From the NCBI RefSeq assembly GCF_010728925.1, contig NZ_AP022608.1:1922001-1986000 (forward strand): a DNA stretch of 64,000 nucleotides. The letters run 5' to 3'. Every line of letters begins with the position of its first letter. Positions within the stretch are counted from its first letter, which is position 1. The notes under the pieces were generated by a model that made no database searches, was not told the origin of the DNA, and saw nothing but the letters and a program-made list of their open reading frames with translations. Shown piece by piece: positions 33,691 to 41,985 of this stretch. The position numbers and the translations under genes were made by a program. The DNA comes from Mycolicibacterium gadium. Lineage in GTDB: Bacteria; Actinomycetota; Actinomycetes; Mycobacteriales; Mycobacteriaceae.

Positions 33691-35303
33691 GTCAGCGACG
33701 CCTCTCGCACGGCAGTGGCTTTCGCCCAGCGGTAGTCCGGTTTACCGTTTCCGAGCCGACGGACCTGATCGACGATGATGAACTCCTTCGGCGCCTTGAA
33801 CCGCGCGAGACGCGACGTGCACTGACGATGAAGTTGTTCCGGGGTGACATCGACGGCCTCCTTCAGGGCCACGAGGGCGACGAGTTCTTCACCCCAACGC
33901 TCGCTCGGACGCCCGACCACCAACGCGTCGGCCACGCCCGAGTACGCACGCAGCACTTCCTCGACTTCTTCGACGAAGACCTTCTCGCCTCCGGTGTTGA
34001 CAACAAGGGAATCTCGGCCGAACAACTGCAGCGAGCCATCGGCAGCCAGCGAGCCACGGTCCCCGGAGATCACCACCCTCCGCCCCTCGACGACAGGGAA
34101 CGTCTTCCGGGTGGCGGTCTCGTCGTCGAAGTACCCGAGTGGGATACGGCCGGCGCGCGCGACGAAGCCCACTTCCTGCTCCCCCGGTTGCAGGAAGCGG
34201 CTGTAGTTCTCGGACAGGACCAGCGCGCCCTCCCTGAGCACGAAAGTGTCCTTCTGGTCGCCGTGCTGGCTGCGCCCGAAGCCCACGTTCCCGGTCTCCG
34301 ACGAGCCGTATCCGTTGATCAGGGTGATCTGCGGCAGCAATTCCAGAAGAGCCTCTTGGTGTTTCGGATTGGTCGCCGCTCCGCCGGTGCCGATCGCATA
34401 CATCGACGACAGATCGTAGGAACCGGCGCGCAGCTCCTCGACCAGCGGACCCGCGTAGGCGTCACCGACCATCGTCATCATCCCGACCTTCTCACGCTCT
34501 GCGGTCTCGAGTACCGCACGCGGGTCGAAGCGTGTCTTGTCGTAGAGGACGATCGGCAACCCGTTGAGGAGTCCCGCGAAAGCCGTCCACATACCGGCCG
34601 CATGCATCAGCGGGGACACCGCGAACCACGGCTGACCTTCGAATCCGAGCTTGGCGTGAATCTCGTCGACGGTCTCATGGTCGGCACCGTTCATGGACAC
34701 CACGTAGGTGTCGCTCTGCCGCCACATGACCCCCTTCGGGCGGCCGGTCGTTCCGCCGGTGCACACCATCATCACGTCGTCCGGTGAAGGCGCCAGATCG
34801 TGGTCCGTATCGCCCTGCGCCAGAGCGTCTTCGAAGCTGATGGCCCCGGGCAGGAGCGGGACGGTGCTGTCGTCGTCGACCGCGATCATCACGTCCGCCG
34901 CGGCAGGCGGGAGCACGTCGGCGAACTTGGGCCCGAACGAGCGGTGATAGATGACTGCGCGGGGGCGAAGGTAATCGAGGAGTTCGGCAACCTCGCGTGG
35001 GGCGTAGTTGTAGTTCACATTGACCGGCACGGTGCGCGCCTTAAGCGAGCCGATGACCGCGTCGGGGTAGAGATCGTTTTGCATGACGAGTGCGACGCGA
35101 TCCTGTCCGCACTCCCAGTTCTGCAGCTCGTCCCGTTCCCGGTGTGCGCCCAAGCCCTGGGCGGCCAGAAAATTGGCCAGTCGACGGGTCCGGTCCGCCG
35201 ACTCGCCGAACGTGCTGCGACGGCTGCCACAGACGGTCATCAGTCGGTCGGGTACGGCCTCGGCGATCGCGTCGAGCACCGCCCCGATGGTCCATTCGCC
35301 CAT
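33687..35303 (-). CDS. acyl-CoA synthetase (FadD-like)
   Basis: A 538-residue AMP-forming ligase. The P-loop is CTGGTTGRPKG (about 185-195), GYGSSETG is central, and the C-terminal catalytic Lys lies in GNGKPDYRW. It closely follows the design of the ligase at 15977 (same RDELQNWECGQD / RSELAGHEVGQD type insert near residue 65), so the two are paralogues. It lies 2 bp behind an amidohydrolase gene and overlaps the next by ATGA. It would activate an acid intermediate for the acyl-CoA dehydrogenase pair downstream. Confidence 0.87.
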   Translation of the reverse strand: MGEWTIGAVLDAIAEAVPDRLMTVCGSRRSTFGESADRTRRLANFLAAQGLGAHRERDELQNWECGQDRVALVMQNDLYPDAVIGSLKARTVPVNVNYNYAPREVAELLDYLRPRAVIYHRSFGPKFADVLPPAAADVMIAVDDDSTVPLLPGAISFEDALAQGDTDHDLAPSPDDVMMVCTGGTTGRPKGVMWRQSDTYVVSMNGADHETVDEIHAKLGFEGQPWFAVSPLMHAAGMWTAFAGLLNGLPIVLYDKTRFDPRAVLETAEREKVGMMTMVGDAYAGPLVEELRAGSYDLSSMYAIGTGGAATNPKHQEALLELLPQITLINGYGSSETGNVGFGRSQHGDQKDTFVLREGALVLSENYSRFLQPGEQEVGFVARAGRIPLGYFDDETATRKTFPVVEGRRVVISGDRGSLAADGSLQLFGRDSLVVNTGGEKVFVEEVEEVLRAYSGVADALVVGRPSERWGEELVALVALKEAVDVTPEQLHRQCTSRLARFKAPKEFIIVDQVRRLGNGKPDYRWAKATAVREASLT

Positions 35304-35305
35304 GG

Positions 35306-36517
35306 CTAGGCGGAGGCCGTCACGTTCGCACCAAGCAGCTCGAGTGCGTTGTCGCGCATGACCTTCCGGGTGTCCTCGTAGCTGAACTCGGGGAACTGCG
35401 GGATATCGGCGGTGAAGTTCATCGGATCGGCCAGACCCTCGCCGTGCGGCCAGTCCGAGCCGAACAGGATCTTGTCGACACCGATCGTCGCGGCGAGCTC
35501 CTTGACGTCGTCCTCGTAGTACGGCGCGATCCAGACGTTGTTCTTCAGCTGTTCGACCGGATCTTCTTTGAAGTGGTACGGAGCCGTGTTGGCGGCCTTC
35601 TTGAGCCTTTTGATCAACCGGTAGACGAAATACGAGCCGTTCTCGATGCTCGCGACCTTGAGCTTCGGGTGCCGGGTGAAGACCTGATGCACGATCATCG
35701 AGGCCATCGCGTCGTGGATGGCGCGGTCGTCGAGCAGCACCTGGTCCAATGGATCCTTCTTGCCGAATCCCTCGAAAGTGGGCTTACCGCCCCACAATGC
35801 CGCGATCGCGAGATAGCCGCTGTCGGACAGGTGGAAGATCACCGGAACGCCGGCCTCGGCCAGCCGGGCCCACACTGGATCGTGCAACGGGTCACCCAGT
35901 GAGCGTGGCTTGACCCTTCCCGGGACCGGGGCGGGCCGCACACAGACGTTCTTGGCGCTGCGGGACAGGACGAACTCGACCTCTTCCACAGCCCTGTCCG
36001 GATCGGCCAGTGAGATGATCGGCGCCGACAGGAACCGGTGATCGGGGCGATCGAAGCCCCAGTCCTCGTCCAGCCATAGATTGAACGCGTGCACCGTGGC
36101 CATGGTCGCGTCGATATCGTGCTTGAGGGCCTCCTCCACGCCGCACGCGAAAGTCGGCAGCATGAATACGGTTTCGAGGTTCTGCTTGTCCAGGACCTTC
36201 ACCCGGGCGTCGCGATTCTGATATTCGGGATGATCGGGCAACCGGTCGACCTTCATCAGTGATGCCGGATCAACGCCCTCGGGGATCTCCCCGCGGAACA
36301 ACAGATCCAGGCAGCCCGGTTCGATGATCGGATCAAAGGTCGGATTCGGGATGAAGTGATTGACCACGCCCCCCATGACGGCGAACGTGCGCTTGCCCTC
36401 GGTCAGCATCTGCACGCCGCGACGCTTGAACTCCTTGGGCAGGTGGCGAGTGCACGAGTCGATCGTCTCGTAATAGTGGTTGTCGACGTCGATGGCCATG
36501 TAGTCCAGGGTTTTCAC
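35306..36517 (-). CDS. amidohydrolase_2 family protein
   Basis: A 403-residue amidohydrolase_2 protein: AIDVDNHYYET at the start (Asp-x-Asn-His), LPTFACGVEEAL, VIFHLSDSG near 210, and FGSDWPHGEGL with the conserved Asp near 365. It is a paralogue of the protein at 28333. GTG 36517 lies 13 bp after the crotonase stop. It is the second gene of the seven-gene operon. As with its paralogues, hydrolytic ring cleavage or decarboxylation is possible. Confidence 0.84.
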   Translation of the reverse strand: MKTLDYMAIDVDNHYYETIDSCTRHLPKEFKRRGVQMLTEGKRTFAVMGGVVNHFIPNPTFDPIIEPGCLDLLFRGEIPEGVDPASLMKVDRLPDHPEYQNRDARVKVLDKQNLETVFMLPTFACGVEEALKHDIDATMATVHAFNLWLDEDWGFDRPDHRFLSAPIISLADPDRAVEEVEFVLSRSAKNVCVRPAPVPGRVKPRSLGDPLHDPVWARLAEAGVPVIFHLSDSGYLAIAALWGGKPTFEGFGKKDPLDQVLLDDRAIHDAMASMIVHQVFTRHPKLKVASIENGSYFVYRLIKRLKKAANTAPYHFKEDPVEQLKNNVWIAPYYEDDVKELAATIGVDKILFGSDWPHGEGLADPMNFTADIPQFPEFSYEDTRKVMRDNALELLGANVTASA

Positions 36518-36530
36518 GATTCCTGTCCTT

Positions 36531-37397
36531 TCAAAGGTTCACTGGCCGGCACTCGGCCGGCGGCGGGAAGTTGGGCTGGCGCTTCTCGAAGAAGCTCGTG
36601 ATGCCTTCGATGAAATCGGGGCGCTGCATGGATTCGTGCATCAGCTTCTCGGCTTCGTCGCTGGCGTCGAAAACTTCGCGCATGGTGTCTGCGTACACCT
36701 GTTGCTTGATCACCGCCAGCGAGCTGGGCGCGCAATTGGCGGCGATGTCCTTGGCATAGGCGATCGCGCGCGGCAGCAACTCGTCTGGTGCGACGACCTC
36801 TTTGACCAGGCCGAGGTGCGCCGCCTCGTCGGCCAGGAAGACGCGGCCGGACAGCAGCAGGTCCAGCGCAACACCCTGACCGACGATGCGCGGGAGGATC
36901 CAGGAGATCCCGTACTCCGCGATCAGACCCCGTCGGGCGAAGGACGTGGTGAATTTCGCACCGTCAGCAGCGAACCGCACATCGCACATCAATGCCATCG
37001 TCATACCCATGCCTGCGCACGCGCCGTTGATTGCCGCGATGATCGGCTTGCGCATCGTGGTCGTGAAGTGAGGGTGACGTGCACCGACCAACTTGCCGAC
37101 GTCGGTGTCCGCTGCGGCGTCGACGGTGGCGGCGCTGATCGAGTTGAGATCTCCCATGTCCGCGCCTGCGCAGAAGGCGCGGCCCCGGCCGGTGACGACG
37201 ACGGCACGAACATCGGGATCGGCCTCGGCGTCGTCGAGACGCAGGTAGAACGTCGTGGCCAGACCGCCACCCCAGCCATTCATTCGTTCGGGCCGGTTGA
37301 GCGTCAGTACCGCGACGCCGGTGTCGAGGACCTCGTAAAGCACCGGTTCGCTCTGGTCGGAGACGACGGGGTCAGCCATGCGGTCTCCAACGCTCAC
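36531..37397 (-). CDS. enoyl-CoA hydratase/isomerase
   Basis: A 288-residue crotonase. The oxyanion-hole segments are RAFCAGADMGD and GACAGMGMTMALM, and a candidate catalytic Glu is in GLIAEYGISWILPR. GTG 37397 with GAGGAGG upstream is favoured over ATG 37379. It is the first gene of a seven-gene minus-strand operon (crotonase, amidohydrolase, FadD, amidohydrolase, two acyl-CoA dehydrogenases, epimerase), with a degenerate island operator at 37439. Hydration of a trans-enoyl-CoA is the expected step. Confidence 0.87.
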   Translation of the reverse strand: MSVGDRMADPVVSDQSEPVLYEVLDTGVAVLTLNRPERMNGWGGGLATTFYLRLDDAEADPDVRAVVVTGRGRAFCAGADMGDLNSISAATVDAAADTDVGKLVGARHPHFTTTMRKPIIAAINGACAGMGMTMALMCDVRFAADGAKFTTSFARRGLIAEYGISWILPRIVGQGVALDLLLSGRVFLADEAAHLGLVKEVVAPDELLPRAIAYAKDIAANCAPSSLAVIKQQVYADTMREVFDASDEAEKLMHESMQRPDFIEGITSFFEKRQPNFPPPAECRPVNL

Positions 37398-37438
37398 CGT
37401 CAGCCCTCCTCAGGCGTGTCGAACTGGATGTTCGCACT

Positions 37439-37457
37439 TACTGTACACCTATCGGTA
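37439..37457. promoter_or_regulatory. degenerate island operator upstream of the seven-gene operon
   Basis: TACTGTAC (7/8), ACC, TATCGGTA (5/8). It lies 41 bp upstream of the crotonase GTG start, in the gap behind the DapA-type gene. The left arm is nearly perfect; the right arm is weak. Confidence 0.5.
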
Positions 37458-37490
37458 GCACCTTCCGCAACCGTGCCACGGAAGACCGTC

Positions 37491-38498
37491 TCAGCCGCCG
37501 ACCAGCCCAAACCGCTGATACGCCGAGTCGATCCGGGCCTTGACATCCGCTGGCAGAACGGCCTGCGGCGGCCGCGAGTGGGGGTACGCCCCGATGGGCA
37601 GGCCGAGCACCGACGCCGCGTACTTGAACGCCCCGCCCCAGTGGGTGAAATAGTCCGGTCGCCCCGGATAGCACGTAAAGCACCCGCCGATGTCGACGGT
37701 GAACTGGTCGATACCCGACTTCTCCGCATAGTCGATCGCCTCGGACAGCTTGTCGCTCCACACGAGTTCCCAGTATTCGGAGAACACCCGATGTTGCGGG
37801 GTTTCGTAGAGATAACCGGACGTGCCCAGTTGAGCGGGCCCGACGATCCCGGCCCGTAGCCAGCCGGCGCGGTAGACCATCGTCTCGCATTCCCAGATCG
37901 TCAGGTCGGGAGCGAGGTTGTGTAGCTGCCGGCTGGCCGTGGGCCGGAAGGCGCCTTCCTTGGTCGCGCACACCGCTGGAATCTCGTCGTAGATCCGCGC
38001 ACCCTCAGCAGGTGTCAGCACGTATCCAGACGACGGCGAGTTGAACATGCCCAGTGCGATGTCACTGCGGTCGGCAACATACCGGAAGAAGTTCAGCACT
38101 CCCTCGCCGCCATGCGCCTCCATCATCGGCGTCTGGATGTAGACGATGTCGGCCCCCGCCTGCTGGGCGTGCAGCGTCAGCTCCAGACAGTCCTTCGCCG
38201 ATGTGGCAGCGGTGCAGGCCTGCACGACGACGTCGGGATCAGCCGCCCGCCCCTCCTCGATCGCCACCTCCAGCAAGCGTTTTCGCTCATCGGACGTCAA
38301 CGACCAGAACTCCGCGATACCACTGGTGCACCACATCATCGGGTGGCCCAGCTCGCCGACGCAGTGACGAACCAGTGTTCGGTACGCGTCCCAGTCGATG
38401 TCGTCGCCGTCCTCGCCGCAGAACGGCGTGTAAAGCGAGTTGCCGATACCCCGCAGATTGCTGCGGGCCCACTCACGGGCCTCTTTGGCTGTGGCCAT
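37491..38498 (-). CDS. DapA-family aldolase/lyase
   Basis: A 335-residue (beta/alpha)8-barrel of the dihydrodipicolinate synthase / N-acetylneuraminate lyase family. The Schiff-base Lys180 lies in AVCATKEG. The GTTGE-type loop reads CTSGIAEF, and the position usually held by the proton-relay Tyr (YNVP) is Phe152 (MFNSPSSG). The family also contains hydratase-aldolases of aromatic catabolism. It would cleave or form a C-C bond next to a keto acid. It follows the chimeric pseudogene by 9 bp, downstream of the operator at 38930. Confidence 0.83.
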   Translation of the reverse strand: MATAKEAREWARSNLRGIGNSLYTPFCGEDGDDIDWDAYRTLVRHCVGELGHPMMWCTSGIAEFWSLTSDERKRLLEVAIEEGRAADPDVVVQACTAATSAKDCLELTLHAQQAGADIVYIQTPMMEAHGGEGVLNFFRYVADRSDIALGMFNSPSSGYVLTPAEGARIYDEIPAVCATKEGAFRPTASRQLHNLAPDLTIWECETMVYRAGWLRAGIVGPAQLGTSGYLYETPQHRVFSEYWELVWSDKLSEAIDYAEKSGIDQFTVDIGGCFTCYPGRPDYFTHWGGAFKYAASVLGLPIGAYPHSRPPQAVLPADVKARIDSAYQRFGLVGG

Positions 38499-38507
38499 GC
38501 TGCCTCC

Positions 38508-38897
38508 TCAGGTGAAGTCGCTGCCTCCGTCGACATTCACGTTGGCACCGGTCATGCAAGAATTTCGCTGCGAAACGAGAAACGCTACGACGGGACCGAT
38601 TTCGTCGGCTGACCTGCGCGCGGCACGTGCGCCGGATGCCCGAAATGCTCGTCGATGGCCGACATCAATGTATACCGATCGCTGCCGTCGACTCCGGCCG
38701 ACGACGCCCAATCGACCAACGCCTCGGACGCGATGCTGCCCGGTGAGACGACGTCGACCATTGTCCGCGTCGAGTTCGTCGACCGCGTCGGCCAGGCCCT
38801 GGCTGACGGCGAGATTCACCGCATTTCGCGCTTCCGGTCGATTGATCGTGATGACGAGTACGCGTCCCCGGCGCTCCGTCAGGATTTCGTCCGACAC
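38508..38897 (-). pseudogene. chimeric remnant: crotonase start joined to SDR end
   Basis: GTG 38897 starts about 46 codons of a crotonase (SDEILTERRGRVLVITINRP, then NAVNLAVSQGLADAVDELD). The sequence then turns into the C-terminal half of an SDR in a different frame (VVSPGSIASEALVDWASSAG, then SAIDEHFGHPAHVPRA). One more frame change near 38600 leads to DEIGPVVAFLVSQRNS and GANVNVDGGSDF before the stop. The crotonase core and the SDR front half are both missing. A deletion spanning the two neighbouring genes explains it. The promoter side still carries an island operator. Confidence 0.8.
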
Positions 38898-38929
38898 CCT
38901 TCGCCTTTCGCTGCGACGCTGGAAACACT

Positions 38930-38948
38930 TACTATAGGGCTTACAGTA
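38930..38948. promoter_or_regulatory. island operator between pseudogene/DapA and TetR genes
   Basis: TACTATAG (6/8), GGC, TTACAGTA (8/8). It is 33 bp from the crotonase::SDR pseudogene start and about 126 bp upstream of the divergent TetR gene. Its position would give autoregulation of that TetR gene. Confidence 0.6.
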
Positions 38949-39074
38949 AAGAAGCGAAACGGTGGAACGGTACGGTTGACGGCAAGGGCGGAGGGCCGAC
39001 ACACCTGCGTAGACGCAGATCAGAGGGCAATTGCCGGTACATTCAGTCCACCAGTCGAAATGGAGGTGCCCTTC

Positions 39075-39797
39075 GTGGCAAGGCAGGCGACCGCCGAGAA
39101 GCGTCCACGGCGCGAGCGCGGGTCGATCAATCCGGACGACATCATCAAGGGTGCGTTCGAACTCGCCGAGGAAGTGGGCATTGACAACCTGTCCATGCCG
39201 CTGCTCGGTAAGCACCTCGGGGTCGGCGTGACCAGCATCTACTGGTACTTCCGCAAGAAGGACGACCTACTCAACGCGATGACCGACCGGGCGCTACGCC
39301 AATATGTCTTCGCCACGCCGTACGTCGAGGCGAAGGACTGGCGCGAAACACTGCGTAATCACGCCCGCTCGATGCGAAAGACATTCTTGGGCAACCCGAT
39401 TCTCAGCGATCTGATCCTCATCCGATCCGCCCTGAGCCCGCGTACTGCACGGCTCGGCGTGCAGGAGGTCGAGAAGGCGATCGCCAGCCTGACGGAGGCG
39501 GGCCTGTCGGCCGATGACGCCTTCGATACGTATTCCGCGGTGTCGGTGCACGTCCGCGGTTCGGTGGTGCTGCAGCGCCTGCGCGAGAAGAACCGCGCGG
39601 CGGATGACGGTCCCGCCGATATCGACGAGGCCATGGCGATCGACAGCGAATCCACGCCGCTGCTTGCACTGGTCACCGAAAAGGGCCACCACCTCGGCGC
39701 AGCCGACGAGAAGAACTTCGAGTTCGGTCTCGAATGCATCCTGGACCACGCCGGTCGGCTGATCGACGAGGCCAAGAAACCCGCGCGCAAACGCTAG
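39075..39797 (+). CDS. TetR-family regulator, island regulator paralogue 2
   Basis: About 240 residues. The DNA-binding domain (SINPDDIIKGAFELAEE through GVTSIYWYFRKKDDLL) and the segment MRKTFLGNPILSDLILIRS closely match the protein at 20514, making the two paralogues. The C-terminal half is longer and differs, so the ligand may differ. GTG 39075 has GGAGG eight bases upstream and is preferred to ATG 39060. It diverges from the pseudogene-DapA unit across an island operator. Likely a second repressor acting on the same palindrome. Confidence 0.87.
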   Translation: MARQATAEKRPRRERGSINPDDIIKGAFELAEEVGIDNLSMPLLGKHLGVGVTSIYWYFRKKDDLLNAMTDRALRQYVFATPYVEAKDWRETLRNHARSMRKTFLGNPILSDLILIRSALSPRTARLGVQEVEKAIASLTEAGLSADDAFDTYSAVSVHVRGSVVLQRLREKNRAADDGPADIDEAMAIDSESTPLLALVTEKGHHLGAADEKNFEFGLECILDHAGRLIDEAKKPARKR

Positions 39798-39852
39798 CCA
39801 TTTGTGGAGTTTTAACCGTGCTCAACGCGGCTGCGGCCCCACAAACAGCTAG
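39794..39852. terminator. bidirectional hairpin between TetR and thiolase genes
   Basis: Arms 39794-39807 and 39839-39852 pair over 7 bp (TTTGTGG with CCACAAA), then two mismatches, then 5 bp more (CTAGC/GCTAG). The loop is 31 nt and the gap is 57 bp between the convergent TetR and thiolase genes. The long loop makes it weaker than a classical terminator. Confidence 0.5.
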
Positions 39853-39854
39853 GT

Positions 39855-41030
39855 TTAGACCTCGACGATGACCGCGCCGCCCTGGCCGCCGCCTGCGCAC
39901 ATCGCGGCCATACCGATGCCACCGCCACGCCGCTGAAGTTCGTAGACGAGCGTCGTCACCATCCGTGCACCGGAGGCGGCGATGGGATGGCCGAGGCTGC
40001 AACCGCTTCCGGAGAAGTTGACCAGCTCCTCGTCGATGCCGTACTCGCGGCATGCGGCGATCGGCACCGAGGCGAACGCCTCGTTGATCTCCCACAGCGT
40101 GATGTCCGACGGCTTCAGTCCGGCGCGGCCGAGCACCTTGCCGATCACCTTCACGGCACCCAGCCCGCAGTCGCGAGCGGGGACACCCGCTGCGCCCCAA
40201 GCTCTGACGGTGGCCATCACCGACAGGTTGTTGGCCTCGGCATAGCCGCGCTCGACCAGCGCGACGCCAGCGGCGGCATCGTTGGTGCCGCTGCTGTTGC
40301 CCGCGGTGATCGAGAAGCCCTCGATCTCCGGGTGCAGCACCTTCAAGCCGGCGAGCTTTTCGACGGTGGTGTCGCGGCGGGGATGCTCGTCGACGCTGAA
40401 GTCGACCACCGATCCGTCGAACTGCTGAATTTTCATCGGAATGATCTCGTCACTGAACTTGCCGGCATCCTGCGCGGCGACCGCCCGTTCATGTGACCGG
40501 GCCGCCCAGGCGTCCATTTCCTCACGGGTGATACCGACCGACTGCGCGGTGTTCCAACCCACCGTGATGGACATGTCCTTCGCCGGCGCATCGGGTGTCT
40601 CGACGTGCGTGGGCGGCATCCACCGTTCTTCGAACTTAAGCTCGGGTCCCGGGATCCGCCAGTTGGTCAGCGGGGTCATCGACAGCGATTGCACGCCGCC
40701 TGCGATAAGCACGCGCTCCATGCCCGAGCCGATCTGCGCGGCTGCGTTGCCGATCGCGGTGAGGCTGCCTGCGCAGTGTCGGTTCACCGACTGGCCCGGA
40801 ACGTGCTGTAACCCAGTCGCGTCGGCGGCGTAGCGCGCCAAATCGCCGCCACCGTAATGCGACTCGGCAAAGATGATGTCGTCGATATCCGCGGGATCCA
40901 CACCCGACCGGCGGACCACCTCGGGCAGCACGGTGGTGATCAGAGTCTCGGGCGGGGTGTTGACCAGCGTCCCCTTGAAGGAGCGGCCGATTGCCGTCCT
41001 GGCTGCACCGACGATGACGGGTGTGGACAT
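39855..41030 (-). CDS. acetyl-CoA acetyltransferase (thiolase)
   Basis: A 391-residue degradative thiolase. The nucleophile is Cys86 (NRHCAGSL), and the C-terminal motifs GHPIAASGARM and CAGGGQGGAV supply the His and second Cys. It would cleave a 3-ketoacyl-CoA to acetyl-CoA or propionyl-CoA plus a shortened acyl-CoA. It lies 78 bp behind a crotonase gene in a minus-strand group (thioesterase-like, GntR, crotonase, thiolase). Its ATG start is clear. It complements the thiolases at 27182 and 52244, suggesting several rounds or branches of beta-oxidation. Confidence 0.9.
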   Translation of the reverse strand: MSTPVIVGAARTAIGRSFKGTLVNTPPETLITTVLPEVVRRSGVDPADIDDIIFAESHYGGGDLARYAADATGLQHVPGQSVNRHCAGSLTAIGNAAAQIGSGMERVLIAGGVQSLSMTPLTNWRIPGPELKFEERWMPPTHVETPDAPAKDMSITVGWNTAQSVGITREEMDAWAARSHERAVAAQDAGKFSDEIIPMKIQQFDGSVVDFSVDEHPRRDTTVEKLAGLKVLHPEIEGFSITAGNSSGTNDAAAGVALVERGYAEANNLSVMATVRAWGAAGVPARDCGLGAVKVIGKVLGRAGLKPSDITLWEINEAFASVPIAACREYGIDEELVNFSGSGCSLGHPIAASGARMVTTLVYELQRRGGGIGMAAMCAGGGQGGAVIVEV

Positions 41031-41108
41031 GTTTTCAACCTCGGGTTTCGGCGTAGGTAACTTTACAAAAGTAGCAGAGAGTGTTGCTTTCCCAGTAGGT
41101 GAGGGTGC

Positions 41109-41975
41109 TCACTCCGGCTCGGGCACGTGGAAGTGCTCGTCGCGTAGCCGGAACGCCTCCTTGGTGCCGTGCTGCGCACGGGTCTTCACGAAGTTGAACT
41201 CACCGGGCGCGAACTGCAGGTTTGTCCCGTAGGCGTGGAACAGATAGCTGGCCACCTCCTCGCCCTGATAGGCCTGGCTCTGTTCGACGAGGCGGAATGC
41301 CTCCTTGGCGATGACGACACCGTCGGCGGGCATCTTCGCCGCCTTCTCGGCCCAGTACCGCGCCCGAGCGGTGACCGACGCCGGATCGCAGGTTTCGGTG
41401 AACACGCCGAGGTGTTCGACGGCCCCGGCCTCGATGATGTCGCCGGTGAGCAGGAGTCGCCGCGCCAGCACGGGGCCGAGGCGGTGGAAGAACATGTGCA
41501 GGCTGCCCAACGCGGGACCGAGGAACCGGGTGGCGGGCATGCCAATTTTGGTGGTGCGACCGATCACGGAGATATCGGTCATCAACGCCATCTCGAATCC
41601 GCCACCGAGGGCATAGCCGCTGATCTCTCCCACCGTGACCTTCGGGAAGCCCATCAGATTGTGATAGAAGCCGAACGACTTGCGGTCGACGGTCAGGCGC
41701 CGCCGCTGGCTCGGACGGCGCTTGGCTTCGGGCGCATCCTCATCGCCATACCAGCCGTAGGCGTTGTTCATGTCCGCGCCGGTGCTGAACACCCCCTCGG
41801 CGCCACGTAACAACACGACGGTGAGATCGTCGTCCTCGGCCACCTGGTCGAGATATCTGCCGACCGTCTCGCGCATCACCGCATCGTAGGAGTTGCGCTG
41901 GGTCGGGTTGTTGAACGTGATCGTCGCGATGCGCTTGTCGCGGTCGACGTCGAAGATCACCCGGTCGTCGGTCAT
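41109..41975 (-). CDS. enoyl-CoA hydratase/isomerase family protein
   Basis: A crotonase of about 288 residues with oxyanion-hole segments GVFSTGADMNNAY and SGYALGGGFEMAL. Where hydratases have a catalytic Glu in a QPE-like turn, this protein reads MPATRFLGP, with Ala there; the usual hydration residue seems absent. It may be an isomerase or another crotonase-type hydrolase. ATG 41975 has GAAGGA upstream. It follows the GntR gene by 10 bp in the thioesterase-GntR-crotonase-thiolase group. Confidence 0.82.
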   Translation of the reverse strand: MTDDRVIFDVDRDKRIATITFNNPTQRNSYDAVMRETVGRYLDQVAEDDDLTVVLLRGAEGVFSTGADMNNAYGWYGDEDAPEAKRRPSQRRRLTVDRKSFGFYHNLMGFPKVTVGEISGYALGGGFEMALMTDISVIGRTTKIGMPATRFLGPALGSLHMFFHRLGPVLARRLLLTGDIIEAGAVEHLGVFTETCDPASVTARARYWAEKAAKMPADGVVIAKEAFRLVEQSQAYQGEEVASYLFHAYGTNLQFAPGEFNFVKTRAQHGTKEAFRLRDEHFHVPEPE

Positions 41976-41985
41976 CGGAAGTCCT

